The translations under genes and the position numbers were made by a program. The notes beneath the pieces were generated by a model. The model was not told the origin of the DNA, searched no databases, and saw only the letters and a list, made by a program, of their open reading frames with translations. A stretch of DNA of 64,000 nt from contig NC_054746.1 of NCBI RefSeq assembly GCF_018143015.1, positions 37,294,830-37,358,829 on the forward strand, read 5' to 3'. Shown here piece after piece: positions 1 through 13,430 of the stretch (position 1 is the stretch's first letter; each line of letters opens with the position of its first letter). This DNA is from Lytechinus variegatus (Eukaryota; Echinodermata; Echinoidea; Temnopleuroida; Toxopneustidae).

Positions 1-3000
1 CTTTACAATTATACTACACTATTTCATCCTGTTAGTGTCATGTTCATTCTCATTGTAATAGAGCTACCTTTCTTCATTCTACGTCATCAATCTATCGATG
101 CCATCTTTGGCCTTCCTCTCCATCTCATACCAACTACTTCTAGATCAGAGATACAATGATTGTAAGTTTAGTGATTTCCCATGCATGTATATGAACACTT
201 AAGCGCAGCACACACAATGTGATGTGATTGCACTAAGATCCAATTGGAACAACTTGTCAATCGCATCTCGGTGAAATCGCATTGCAGGCCAGCATATACA
301 TTGGTTTTAGTTGTAAAATAAATTTGATCTTTTATGTTACAGGTCACAAGGGAGCATTTCATGAAGAGTATTGATAGTAGTTTTCGCAGATGAATGTGAT
401 AAGCTACTGAAATCCTTACACTTGATTGGCTTAGAGCGTGTTTGTTGATGAAAATTAGGATTCAAAACTGTTTATGAAATGCTTCTCTGGTATTATTTAT
501 GGTTTCATCATCCTTGGATTCTAAACACATGACCCAACCTATCATATCAATCAATTTCTCTTACCACACCGTATCTTTATCAGATAGTAAATTTGGTCAT
601 TTTCATGACCAAATGAGAAATATTCAGTTGGGATGTATTATTTGTGATACGTAGTATACTTCACTTCTCAGTAATTGATGATCGGTATCCATATGTATCA
701 TGCACTCAAATCGATCGTGAAAAATGTTTGTATTTGTAATATGTACTTCTTCAAGATTTTTCTTAATGCTATTTCTACAACCAAAAACATATTCTGATAT
801 ACTGCATGGAACTAAGTGTGTAAGTTGAAATGCAGTGTACACAAGATTGCTTTAGCTGACTGCAGTTTTTTATGCTGTATACATTTATATCTTTGAATTA
901 CATGAAATACTTTTGTTTGGCTGCTATTTGCAGTGTATTCAATAAATCAAAATCCGTCAATCACAGGTGCCGTACTGTGCATAGCAGGGTGCACAATGTG
1001 CACAATCTGAAGATACCAAGCTTTCACTATAGGCCTATTCATTTTCACACACGACAGAGCAAGTGCATTATTTGTTTTATAATATAGCACCGTAGGAACA
1101 CAAGTCTTTGAAGGTTTTACAATATTTTTTTGCTACTCTGTCACGATAGCACTGTTCTGTCGAGAGCATGCAATGTCAATATTTGATATGCACAGGTAGG
1201 CACTGCAGTGTGATGCACAACAAAATTTAAAAAGGCTTATGATATGTTTTTTGTTGTTGTGATGCTCGATAGTAATACCCCTATTTTATGAAATTTGATT
1301 AGAAGATGGGTATTTGATGAAAGAAGGTATTATATTCGTCAGTTTCTCTTTTCCTGCCTCTACACAATATAGAAACGTCACAACTTGAAATTGAAATGTT
1401 TTCATGTTATTTACAATCTAATATCCAATTTAATCCACCACTGATTTCGTGCTACCCTAATTAATGTTTTCACTTGAGAGATATAGTACATTTTTTTCTT
1501 ATCTAGCACATTGCAAATTTTTATCAAGTATTATTTGTTATGTAGTTACCATGGACAATCTTTTAATAATTTTTAAAATCATCTCAATTGCTGTATTTTA
1601 AGTGTGAGTTTTATCAGTTTTTTAGCTGTATAGATAAATGTAATATTCTCTTTTATCTTTTAAAAGCAACCACATCATGAAGTAGAAGTACATTAAAGCC
1701 ATAGTGCCTATAACATTAGCAGTTTTTGGTAAATATTATATTCATATTTAAATTCCAATACAGTATTTAATAGACAGGTCACGATAACTGAATATTCCCT
1801 CTTGAGTGAAAGGAACATCTTTGTACAGGACCCCCGTACTTATATTCCAAGCACTGATTCTTGGCTGAAAATTGTTTTTTATATATTGCATGTAATTTCA
1901 ATTCAACTTCAAACTTGGCGCATATATGTACATGATTGTAGTAGACTTTTGGGTCCACTGGGTTAAAGTTCAGAGAGGTCATATATTGAAAATTGTCAAA
2001 GTTAGGTGTGTAGTATACTGGTCTTGCAATGACAGAGACACATATTTTGGCATTTTGTGTGCAGTCAAGTATCCACCTATTACAAATTTGGAGATGAATG
2101 CCTTCTTGATAAATAATGAAGTATTCATTTTCGTCAATTTATATGTTAATAATTATTGTACATCAATGTTTTCAAATATACCATACAAGAGTGTATTCAG
2201 CATTGCTTAGTAAGTATGTTTTTATTCATGGAGGGTGCTATCTTGTGTTTTATTTTAATTTAGAATAATTCTCATCTTCCTTTAAGATAATGAACCTATT
2301 GTGGATCAGACACGCAATCTTTTGTGATGTATGACAGTGTGTTAGATCATTATTGAATAATTTTATACTAAAATGAACTTAAAACACCTACCTCTCACTA
2401 TAAAAAAACCAATATTATTACTTTTTCTCTTTTCTTGCTGTGAAAACACTGATGTAAAAATGCATGTGTGATGTATATGTGTAGGATTTTTTTCTTGGAT
2501 ATAAAGGATATGAACAAAGTTTAGGACAAAAGAACAGTAATGTTCAGAGTATGGGGCACTTTTCAGTGAGTAAGCTTGAAAAAAAATGACTGGGGGAGGG
2601 ACTTTATCCCTTTGTAAGCATGACCTTCAATGTAATTATTTTATGGTTCTCAAGTAATGCAGCTGATATTGGATCTCGTTCAAAAGTCTCTATTTGGAAG
2701 GATTCTCATTTAAAGTTTTACAGTTTATTTATAAGACAATCATGTTAGTTATTAACCAAAAGATATGTAAGGTGGGAGAATTTGGTCTTCAACTTTGTTG
2801 ATAAATCAAGTTAAATCTTATGTTTCCCCCAGAGGTCATCAAATTTTCAATTGAATTTTAAGAATACGTTTCCAATTCAAAACAAAGTTTGCAATCATTG
2901 TTGTATTGAATTGTGCTCGAAATGTAAAATATCAATTTGTATGAGCAGTGATTTTTTAATTTATATCTGTAGGATGTATTTTTAAATAATAATTTTGAAA

Positions 3001-3935
3001 TTTCCATTGTAATTTACATAATTCATCTCGCGAGGCATGAACAGTAATTTGAACTTTGTGTTATCTGAGCCATAACTTTATATCCTATGAATACATTATC
3101 ATACAAAATAATATTCTGTCATAGTAACAATATATTGCTGAAGTATTTGTATACGAATATGTTACCTTGAATATTATTTGGATGTTAATAAATGGATATG
3201 GCTGATCTTTATGGATAAATCAGTTATGTGTCTGTAATAATGTCTTGGTGTGTTTATGAGTTTTGGAATGAAATTTGAATATTATTTCACTTTAGTTTTA
3301 TTGAAATGTCAAATGAATTCATCATGAATGATGTCAACATTCTAATGCTCATTACTTTCTTATTTTCTAAGATTTTCCTTGGTTTGTTTCTTTGATTTTT
3401 TTTCACACAAGCTTGCTTGACCCAAGGTTTCATTGTCCTGTAAGGCATAACTCATCAAACCATGTCGATGGTGTGTTTCGTTGATCTTGAATGCATTTAT
3501 ACTCTCCTTCCGTTATCCATTGTCCTTGATTATTGATCGCTGTGGTCTGAACGAACAAAGTGGCAGAGAAGAGAAATAACTACATGCTGGGTTTTCAACG
3601 AGTAATCAAAAGATGAGTGGTAGAGATCGGCAAAAGAAAGAGGGGGGGGGGGGGGGTGGAGAAGCATGAGAGAAAAGAGAAAGAGAGGGGAAGGGGGAGA
3701 GGAGATAGTGGGGATGGGGGTGAGGGCAAGAGGGTAAGGGGTACATAAACTTTGGAGGCGGCGTGGTCCTTTGGAAGAAGTTGTATTTTAGACCGTAGTA
3801 GTATAAAAGAACGATTTTGAAGAGACAACGTAAAGCAGCGACAGGGCGGTCAATATAATTTCATTACAGCTGTACCATATTGCAAGAAGATTTGTATACC
3901 ACGAAGTTTTCTGTATTTTCCTTTCATTCCTTTTA
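1..3935. other. no gene seen
   Basis: AT-rich, with only short chance frames on either strand. A polypurine tract near the end is listed separately. No splice-consistent exon was found. Confidence 0.6.
3641..3740 (+). repeat. polypurine tract with a long G run
   Basis: About 100 nt almost wholly A/G on the plus strand, including about 16 consecutive G. The frame read from its complement is a Pro/Ser artefact. Confidence 0.7.
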
Positions 3936-4144
3936 TACACTACAAAAATATATCAGTAAAAATTGACTAGTTTAGGGGGTCAGCTGGCTTTTGCAACTTT
4001 TATTCTAGTCGTATTTGACTATTTTCTAGAACATAATTAAAAATAGTTTCTGACTAGAATATAAGTCAGAAATGGGACTAGACATCAGTTATACCTAGAT
4101 GATTACTGATCTAGTAAATTTAACTGATTTGTTTCAAGAGTGTA
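3936..4144. mobile_element. short inverted-repeat element (MITE), 209 bp
   Basis: The left end TACACTACAAAAATATATCA and the reverse complement of the right end TACACTCTTGAAACAAATCA share the outer bases and a ...CAGT...ACTAG pattern. The interior is not coding. The terminus resembles the elements at 13193 and 28893. The superfamily was not assigned. Confidence 0.6.
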
Positions 4145-5348
4145 TTTTTGGAATGGTTCTACAATTGCTAAAGGCATATTTCTCGTTTATTTGAATATAC
4201 AGAAAAAATCAACAAGCACTGTGAATTCATTCGAATGTCGGATATGAAAGATGACATAAAAGTATGCTAGTTTTGTGTATTCACAGATTATTTAAGCACA
4301 ACAAAGACGGTGTGCAAAATAAGCAAATGAAATCGATAAAATTACACTACCAAAATACTATTTTTGCCTTTATTTTATCTTCTTGAATTCTTGAACCTAT
4401 AGGAATCGAAATATTTTTTTATCTCTAAAAAATGTAAAACGATCCAACCTTTCATTTACTTGGCATAAATATTACCATTAAAATAAATTAAGAACTTTTT
4501 TTATCTTTATATGAATGATTCATATTTATATAAAAAGGAACTAAAAAGGAAATTGTGACATTGGGTCTCTCTCTCTCTCTTGTCAAGACAATTCTCTTGT
4601 TGAATTCATAGATGGATTTCTTATTTCAGTTTTGTGTGTAGAAATGTATTGACCGTTCTTTTCTTTCTTCTGTGGAGGGTTTGAAGCTGAGATTATCGCC
4701 GGCTTTTGTTATTTTCCATTTCTTGAATGGTGCATATCCAATAATAACTAAAGAAAGAAATATAAATAACGACAAAGAATAAACCAAAATTGTCAAGAAT
4801 CACATATAGCTTTATTCCTCGTGTCTTTGAGAGAACTATAATGAATAATTCGAACTTAAAAAGACAAGCTCTATTCAGCGACTTCGGTTCAATTTTCTCA
4901 ATTAAGAAAGACATTTAGGATATTCACAGATTGGATGATATTAAATTGTATTGCAACTTTTGAATCTTCATTCTCAATTTTCCCTTTTATGAGATTTTTA
5001 TTCCACCTTTCATATAGCTGTTTCTCGATTCTATATAAAATCAATATACATTCGCCGTTACAATAGATTTTCTTTAATGATTTCTTATGTCTGCATAAGT
5101 TCTTGTTTTACCCTTGCAACTTTTCAACTTTAGAACTTATTATACGTGACTACCCGTCCCCGATAGAATAATCGCTACAAATCTTATACAAGGTTTCATT
5201 TCTAGAGAAATACGTATTGATTTTTTGAATTTGATGTTTTAATATAATGGCGGTTTGGAAATCGTCTCTCGTAACTCCGATACCCTGTTCAATCTGGAGA
5301 GCTTTGCATGGAATAAGATATTGTATGCGAACATGTCATTTCTAAACT

Positions 5349-6208
5349 CCTCAAAAAAAAGTTTGGAAACCTGACTTTGATCGATAATCTCTCCTCGGTT
5401 TTACTAAATGTGTAATAAATATTAATGAACAGATCATTTAATTCTCTTTAAAATGATACTCTATAATACGAATATGGTTCACATGGAGGTGCAATGCCTT
5501 GAAATGTGGGGCAAGGTCAAAATTCAAAAGCTGCAAAATGACACAATATTGAAAGGCACTGTTCCTTTTTCAGTCATGATGAGTGAGTTTCTTAGCGGGT
5601 TCTTTTATTGTTTTCGTCAACATTAACATTGAATCAAACACACCTTTGCACAAGCAAACACATGCAAACATGCATGGGTATTTCAAACCACGACTCAAAC
5701 CATGTTATCTCACAGAACCATCACTACAGAAGCAGAGGCTTGATTTGAATGGATTTTCATCTCTATTGACACAGACAAAAGAATCATGTTCTGTATTGAC
5801 CCTTCATGACTATTTCTGCTCATTTTGCAGCTATTCAATTCAGACCTCATCCAACACTTTTGAACCCTGCTCTTTTCGTAATGGCATGATCATAACAAGC
5901 ATTGTATCATTTTAAAGAGAATTAAATTATCTTTTGAATGATATCAAATATGAATTGTGTAAATCTGGGACTTTGGAGAAATTAATGGCCAAACTCAGAT
6001 TTCCAAACTTTTTTTGCTCATTTTGCAGCTTTTCAATTCAGACCTCTTCCAACACTTTTGAATCCTGCTGTTTTCATGATGGGATGATCATAACAAGGTA
6101 TCATTTTATAAAAGAATTAAATGATCTTAATGACGTAAAATATGCATTGTGTAAATTGGAAGTTGGGAGGAATTAATGGCCACACAGATTTCCAAACTTT
6201 TATTGAGG
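5349..6208. mobile_element. long-inverted-repeat element with duplicated right arm
   Basis: The left arm (5349 to about 5565) reads as the reverse complement of the right arm. The outer ends CCTCAAAAAAAAGTTTGGAA and CCTCAATAAAAGTTTGGAAA agree. The right arm is present twice in tandem (about 5814-6010 and 6014-6205), each carrying CTCATTTTGCAGC and CAATTCAGACCTC. Small reading frames inside are by-products of the duplication. No transposase was seen. Confidence 0.65.
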
Positions 6209-7026
6209 GGTTTATATATAGCTTGAATGTTTTAGACTTCAAAAGTCACATATACAGACACACGTAAATAAAAGTACATTTACTTTGCATAATAGATATG
6301 CAGATATTAATTCACTTGAATCAATGACTTTGACACATTTCAATATAGTATTGAGTAGAATTATAATTCAATATACCAATCATTCAATTGCTATTGTTCA
6401 TGTAACTGAATATAAACTCATAAAGCTTTCGTCGAAAATTCTTTTTCTAATCTATTATACGAAATTAAGTTGATTCATCAACAATGAATACGTCATTATA
6501 ACAAATATTTGACTTATAAAACGAGAAGTCTGACACCAAATTTAAGATGACCATATCTCTAAATTTTTAAAATACTAATGACAGTATTCTTTTTTGAACC
6601 AGCAAGTTAGAATATTTGAGGTTCGGAATAAATAAAATGCAGCTTATGAAAAAATGTATCATCACGATGGAATACCCATGTTTATGTTTTTATTGAAAGG
6701 AGTTAATTAGACTGAACTTTCATCCGATGAAATCTGATTTTGGACTTGAATTTCAAAAGTTTAGTGCTCATGCAAAATAGAACAATAATGAGTTTTATTT
6801 TTGCCATCCATCTTCAGATAGAGGCATTGTCTACTTCTAATAATAGAATCAATTCGAATACAATTGAATTTGTCATTTACATCCAGTCTCATTTGGAGAT
6901 TTTAATCATAATTTGTACAACTTATTTCTAATAGATACTTATACAATTTCTAGGTACTTTACCTATATACTAAAATCGTATTTGAAGTAAGTAAAATATT
7001 AGTCATATAGTGAAAGCAAGATGTTA

Positions 7027-8517
7027 TCATCTTGCTTGGCTTTCGTCATTATTCATTTGGAATTGTCTGACGATACAGATTGTCTTAGCAGCTTTAATGA
7101 ATCTCTTCAGTGCACTACTTGGTTTACTCTTGTCCGAGTTTGATTTTTTTCTATTTAAACTCACTCTACTTAGAGTAGATGCTAACATAGCAACGGGAGC
7201 GCTGAGACGCGATACTCGCCTACTTGTCCTCCTTTTCCTCAGATATTCAGCACCCGCTTTTTCGATTGAGTCATCGGCAGGCTCTTCAACTTCGTCAATG
7301 ACTTCCAGTTCGACTAGATCATCACCACCGTCCTCGCTTTCTGCATCAAGCTCCTCTTTAGCTTCTTTTACCATTTGACGATATTCTTCCTCGGAATCAA
7401 ATCCAAGCCACACGTACATTTCTTCCGGTTTATTGGAGTCCATCAACTCGCGAGATCGGTAGGTCTCCGGTTTAAAATCATCAGTAATGAAAGGATTTTT
7501 CTCCATGTCCTCCTCCTTGAACTTAAGAGCATCCATGTTCGGTGGTAACTTCACCCAACCACGTTTGTTGCGGTTTGTCTTCTGTTGCTGATTTTGTATT
7601 GGTTGCAGGATTGGACCGCGACCAGAGGTGTGACTAGTGTTCATGTAGAATGTTCTTGCCATATTGATATTTTGTTGGGCACCTTCAGATGTCAAGCCAG
7701 AAGTACCAGGTCCGATACCAGGGAGTTTCTGGATTTCACCGGTAGCAATCATCTGACTTAAAGAAACCCTTCTTCCTCCGGAAGTGTGTTTGCTAGGAGT
7801 CCTGTTGTTACCAGGTGAAATGTCGGGTAATGAGATTGTCTGGGTTGGTACCCCACCGTTGGTTTTGTTTTTCTCACTGACACTTGCTACACCTTCTGCG
7901 TTAGCCCAGACGATCTTTGGTGATTCTGCAGGACGATCTGCGTCTAGAGTTACCTGAACTTTAGGGATTTCCTTCTTTTTGGAATTTCTCATTTCTTGTT
8001 TCAAATGTCTTAATCTCTTTTCACTTAATGTTTCTTGCGTACTGTGTCGTGAATGGGATTCGCTCAGATACCCTAAGGATTTACTTAAGTTTGAATTGCT
8101 ATTCTGTTTTGTTTGCAGTGACTTGACTAAATCTTCGAGATTTCTCCTAGCGGGAATAATCGGCAATGTATGTCGCAAACCATCCTCTTTTCTCTTTCTC
8201 CTCTCAGCCACCGACTCCCTACCGTTCCCACCATTATCACCATCCTCCTCCTCTTCCATAGATTTTCGCCTGGCTCGATTTTGCTCGACAAGATTCTTCA
8301 GGAAGTCCATCCGTTTGTGCATTTCTTTCTGTTGTCTCTCAAGTGTTGATCGAGTCAGATGACGCGCATAGTCAAGATGACGAAGCTCACGCTCGGCTTC
8401 CAAACGGAATGCATGATTTCTCGCTTGCCCTGCAAATGTCAACCTGGCATCCATTTTGATCATGAGAGTTCTAGGATCATCCCTCTTCATGTCTATGCGA
8501 TAAGAACCACCCGCCAT
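7027..8517 (-). CDS. uncharacterised intronless charged protein, 496 aa
   Basis: One uninterrupted reading frame of 496 codons runs from ATG at 8517 to TGA at 7027-7029. This is far longer than chance in AT-rich DNA, and the codons are balanced. I do not recognise the family. Residues 1-30 are mixed. About 30-95 are Arg/Glu/Lys-rich and likely a helical coiled coil (LEAERELRHLDYARHL, then RQQKEMHKRMDFLKNLVEQ), with an acidic EEEE patch near 90. The middle, about 115-320, is polar and probably disordered. A second structured-looking block carries WVKLPPNMDALKFKEEDMEK and YVWLGFDSEEEYRQM, near 320-385. An acidic stretch follows (about 395-420), then a basic, Ser-rich tail with RRTSRRVSRLS-type sites that suit basophilic kinases. 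There is no signal peptide or membrane segment, so it is probably intracellular. ATTAAA at 6901-6906 and AATAAA at 6794-6799 (minus sense) are possible poly(A) signals. An unseen 5' UTR exon is possible. Confidence 0.75.
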   Translation of the reverse strand: MAGGSYRIDMKRDDPRTLMIKMDARLTFAGQARNHAFRLEAERELRHLDYARHLTRSTLERQQKEMHKRMDFLKNLVEQNRARRKSMEEEEDGDNGGNGRESVAERRKRKEDGLRHTLPIIPARRNLEDLVKSLQTKQNSNSNLSKSLGYLSESHSRHSTQETLSEKRLRHLKQEMRNSKKKEIPKVQVTLDADRPAESPKIVWANAEGVASVSEKNKTNGGVPTQTISLPDISPGNNRTPSKHTSGGRRVSLSQMIATGEIQKLPGIGPGTSGLTSEGAQQNINMARTFYMNTSHTSGRGPILQPIQNQQQKTNRNKRGWVKLPPNMDALKFKEEDMEKNPFITDDFKPETYRSRELMDSNKPEEMYVWLGFDSEEEYRQMVKEAKEELDAESEDGGDDLVELEVIDEVEEPADDSIEKAGAEYLRKRRTSRRVSRLSAPVAMLASTLSRVSLNRKKSNSDKSKPSSALKRFIKAAKTICIVRQFQMNNDESQAR

Positions 8518-11500
8518 CAGATCTGATTTATTTGCTCTTTATCCAGAGCAACGTGCAATTGGTGTAAGAATCTATCACACTGCCGAAGTTAATGTACTTG
8601 ATGAAAACGCAATTCCACACAAGAGACTGCCATATTTTCATTTAATTTTCAAGGTTTGATGATTTGTAGAAGATGAGCATTTATCAATAATTAGATCTCA
8701 AATGGCCACTGGTTGATGAAGGGATCCAGCAATATTCCCTGAGTATAATGAAAAATGAACGAAAATTAAAAATGGTCGAATAAAGAACACACCAAATAAT
8801 CAAATTGTCGGAAAATAATTGTATATTATGCACATGTATATAATTATTTCATGTGAACGATATAGATGGCAATTCATGTCTTTAAAATGCATTAGTGCCT
8901 ATAAAATGCCAAAGGATAGGAAAATCTATCTGATTATCATGAAGAAATTTATTTTCTCTGTGGTGAATGTATGAATAAAGAGATTTTTCGGTTGTCCATT
9001 ATAAGCAACAATCAAACAAGAAAAGGATGTACGTGTTGTGAATAGTTTCGACATGATGTCTTTTATACCGTCGTCGTCGTTGGAAACATGTAAATTATTA
9101 AGATTGAAACATTTCGTTGACATTATAGCAAGAGTGACATTGTTCATAATGTAGACTAATGTAATTACTTCTGAACTGAAATTGTACCCTTTGTAAAAAC
9201 TACACAATTAAACGTGAGCTTTATCTTTTGAAAAATTGATACGTATTCCAATTGCGAAATTCAACCCCCACAACGCCTTACTAAAAAGATAAATAACTTC
9301 ATCTTATCTGCTCAAGAAAAGAAACAAAATGTGAGTTGCTTCTTTTCTATTCATGAATAATGGAAACAGCTGCAGTAGAAATAACTTGTACAAGAAATTT
9401 ACCAGTAAAACATACCTTCAAAATGGTGAAATATTCACAATAATCCTATCATTCTAGCTCGTTGATATTACTATCCAGATCATTATGTGCATGCGGTTAG
9501 ACAATCTATCATGTCTTAAAGATGTGTTTAATCCTAGCAACACCCACAACAAGGCCTTAGCTGCTACTTCTTTCATACTCCCAGAAGGGAGGAAAGTGCA
9601 TCAGCGAAAAGAAATCAATTTTTTGATTGAAAGCCCCCCATAGTACTTCGATGCCGATATACGTGCGTCCACCGCTTCTTGTATTAACACAAAATAATGA
9701 TTAAGTATGAAAAGCGGATTACCATTTAAAGAAATGCGTCAGAAAAGTTCGATAATGCTATTGTCATTGGATCGTTAATCTCGATTCTATTGAAAAGAAA
9801 GTCGCGATAATTTGCCTCGAGTTCTTCAGAGAGCTTTAAGAGCAAAACAACTCTTGATGTAGTTTTTAGATAACCGCCACTTTGTGATCCTTACTCTTAT
9901 GATTATTTAATGAAGTACATCTACGTCACCGTTCTTCGGAGAACTGTGGACGAAAGTAATGTCAACCAATTAGTCAAACTTTGAAAGAATGATTACGCAC
10001 GGAAATTATCATGTGACACGTCAGTAATTTGATAAGTAAGCATAATATTCTCATTGACCTGATGTAAGATAAATACTACGTATAGAATTATATCGGCCTA
10101 TTTTTCCATTCGTAATACATGCACGTCATTCCTACACATGCCATTTTCATTGTAATGTTTCTTTAGACCTATCTATCCCAAACCATGGATTCCAATTAAA
10201 GTTGGAAAAATGCCCAAATGTTGATGGATATACGGCCAAAAGCTGATTGGAAAATCAATGTAAGAATATCCCAAAAAGAAAAAGCTAACGACTCATGCAG
10301 TATAAAGATACTTCAACAAAAGAGTTTTGAAAAGGTGTTGTGTTAGAAATATGAAAAGACTATCTTCTTTATGATTTAAATGTGATGTGTTTTGCATGTA
10401 AACATATGATTTACACAATGACAACTTGTAGGTAATATTGTTGTTTTGACAGTGTATGAAGGATCCGGGACTAAGCTTTAACGTCGTCATCCGAAAGACT
10501 TGACTCGATCATTGAATCTATTCTGTTATTGGTTTATAATTTTCTCACGTTGCTGAGGTCGTGGGTCATAGATCCTCAATGCACGCAACCGAATCGCTTC
10601 TGAACTATTTCCCTTCATGCTGCAACATAGATAATACACTGCTGTGTTTATTTCATTTTTTTGTATAATAATTAATCCATTTCATTATCCCAGTCATGAT
10701 TCTGTTGATATTTGGAATATTTTTCACGTTGCTTCGTCATATAATTTTGTTTGTTGCATGGATAAATCCTTGCTTCCAAAACCAACACCATCGTACCCAA
10801 TTCTCCTTTTCGTTTGTCGCACTAACAGGAGTATTGCCACATGGAAAGAATGACAAAGGGTTTGAAAGGGAACTATATGTGGTTGTCATTGCCATTGAAA
10901 TATAATTATCCTACATGCAGAGCTATTAAATTAACTAATCAATACGACATTCAAATCGGTACCTATTGCATTCGGTATATACCTATTGCGTTCATTCAAT
11001 TTTAGCTTCAAGGTTCGACAGTTATAGACCCTTTATAAATCCACTTGATGGTTAACAACCTGAAGGAAGATTTTTATAATTACTACCAAACTTTATGTTT
11101 TCTCTTTATTAAAGAAGCAGTGTATCGGAGTAAGCATGTATGCAATATCATTTAAATACGCAGATTATATTAAATTGATTTAATTATTTATTTGGAATAA
11201 AGAAGTATTTACTAGTCTTGGGGCCCAGCCAAATACCGGCCTTAAACAATTATATATGTACGCCTGTAACATTTAAGAACTAGATCAATTCTTATTTTTT
11301 TTTAAATCCTAATTCAGCTAGGCCTATCTAGATATTGAAAAACATCAAAACTTTGTGTAAAAAAATAAATTCTTATCATCTTCGAAAAAGTCACCATGAC
11401 GAAAATTATGAAATAGAAAACAATATCGTTAAATGACAAGTGGCATTGCCTTTTGTTTAGATCTTGTAAACAAAAAATATATATGTAATATTGAACTCTT

Positions 11501-13192
11501 GGTTTTAGTAATATTGAGTCAATCACCATTAAAGCATCACGGAAAAATGCTTTGTTCTAAAAAATAATAATGACGTACGGACAGATTTTCATATTATTCA
11601 CGCTATCCATCAAACAGAAGTTTTGTACTGCCAACTTTGTTAAAAGTCAAGTCCATCCTAGAATGCAGTTGATTTGAATGAAAAGAGAAAAGTGCACAAC
11701 TCAGTGATACGCAAATGAGCGAATGGATGATGTCCCTCAATCGCAATTGTTTTTTACTGTTTGATTTTTACAATATTTCATTTTTGACAGATTTGACAAT
11801 AAGGACACTCTTGTTTTGACCATAAAATGTTAAAACAATAACAATAAGCGTTCAGGGGGAATAAAACTTCATAACATAAGCGAATGAGGAGAATATAAAA
11901 ATATTTCTTATTTCTTGTACAAAAGAAATAGTGAGAGGATAATGTCATCAGTCTCCTCATTTGCGTACCGATGAGGATGTGAATGTGACTTTTTCGTGAA
12001 CTTTTAGCAAAATGTCATAAGTTTCTTATTTTACATCCGATTTTGATGAAAGTTTCAGTGCTATGCTCGTTTCATTTTCGATCTCTTTTTATTCACAATA
12101 TTGTTTGGATGGAATTCTCCTTTAAGGAAGATCCTCCGGAGAAAATGATTTCTTCAAAATAACTGTGATTGATTTAACTTTTAATCTCTCTTCAAATTCT
12201 ATTTAGTCTTTATATCATTATATAATTATGCTCTGATTGAGCATACCTGCATGTGCCCGATTCTAAATTCCTTATCAAAATTTATTGCTGCACTATTGAT
12301 ATGTATTGAAAATATGATGAATACTTTATGCTTACCAAGATCATATCAGGCTCACTTGATAAATGCTGGTCGGCTGACGACGATCAAGCTTTCCTGAGCT
12401 TTATTCCAACTTTGTGGTGCTCAAACCAACTATGTCCACTGAACTAGTGAGGGTATCATTGCGGTGATTCGAAATAACATCGTCAACACATAACAATAAA
12501 ACGTTTTTATTATGGCGCACACAGTCGTGCAAAATTGCATGTCTCTAAGCGCCTTTTACAAGTGGAGATGGAGAGGTTAAGTGAATGAAAAGATCGAATA
12601 GTTGAACAGGATGGATCAGTCACAATACTGCGCACTATGTCAAGTGCAGCTTTCATGCATGAGTATCCATGCATCATTTTCTAATTCTCAATAGATTTAG
12701 TTTATCTTAACTCTTAAGGATCCTTTTGTAAGCTATCAGGACCGATCGACGTGGCCTGACAAATCCGGACTTATTGCTCTCCTAGAGTGATTCACTGGCG
12801 GTATTAAACCTTTCAACAAAATTGAAATATAACCCCCCCCCCAAAAAAAAATAAAAATGGGAGAAGCTGGGAGGGGGTGGTAACAAATTTCAAACGTTAA
12901 GATGAATTTGATCGTCGATGCGCAAATCAGTTCTGTATGACGGCTAACCGTTCCAATAATGAAGAGTTCGTTGTATATTATAAGATTATTTTGTTTTCCC
13001 ATTGGGGGGGGGGGTGGTCGGTTCGAGTTCATTTTCCGTATACGAATGAAAATATGGTGTATTATAAATAAACAATCACAAATTCGAATTCTGAAATAAA
13101 CTAAATATGGGATCAACTTAATATATACATGTATATATATATTATATATGGATCACTTTATTTCACAATTGATATGATGGCTCTGTTCTTCA
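8518..13192. other. no gene seen
   Basis: AT-rich spacer upstream of the intronless gene. It may hold that gene's promoter or a 5' UTR exon, but I could not place either. Confidence 0.55.
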
Positions 13193-13430
13193 TACACTGT
13201 AAAAATTGTGGTGTTAAAACTGACACCAATTGGTGTTAATAGAGGACCACACCCTGAGGTGTTAAAATTACACCCTAAAGATTGAACATAACACCAAAGA
13301 GTGTAAATGTAACAACCAAAGGTGTTGTAATAACACCTATAGGTGTAAAACTAACACCATCAATTTAAAACTGGTGTAAAATAACTGGTCCTCTATGTAC
13401 CCCGGTTAACACCACAGTTTTTGCTGTGTA
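13193..13430. mobile_element. MITE built of GGTGTTAA palindromes
   Basis: The ends TACACTGTAAAAATTGTGGT and (reverse complement of right) TACACAGCAAAAACTGTGGT pair over about 28 bp. The interior is a chain of GGTGT/ACACC inverted pairs, for example GGTGTTAAAATTACACC. It is not coding. Confidence 0.7.

Noticed and set aside
3595-3828. Pro/Ser-rich minus frame
   Set aside because: It is generated by a polypurine tract on the other strand.
12736-13116. 126-codon minus frame
   Set aside because: It spans two C/G runs and has no protein-like pattern; it is probably chance.
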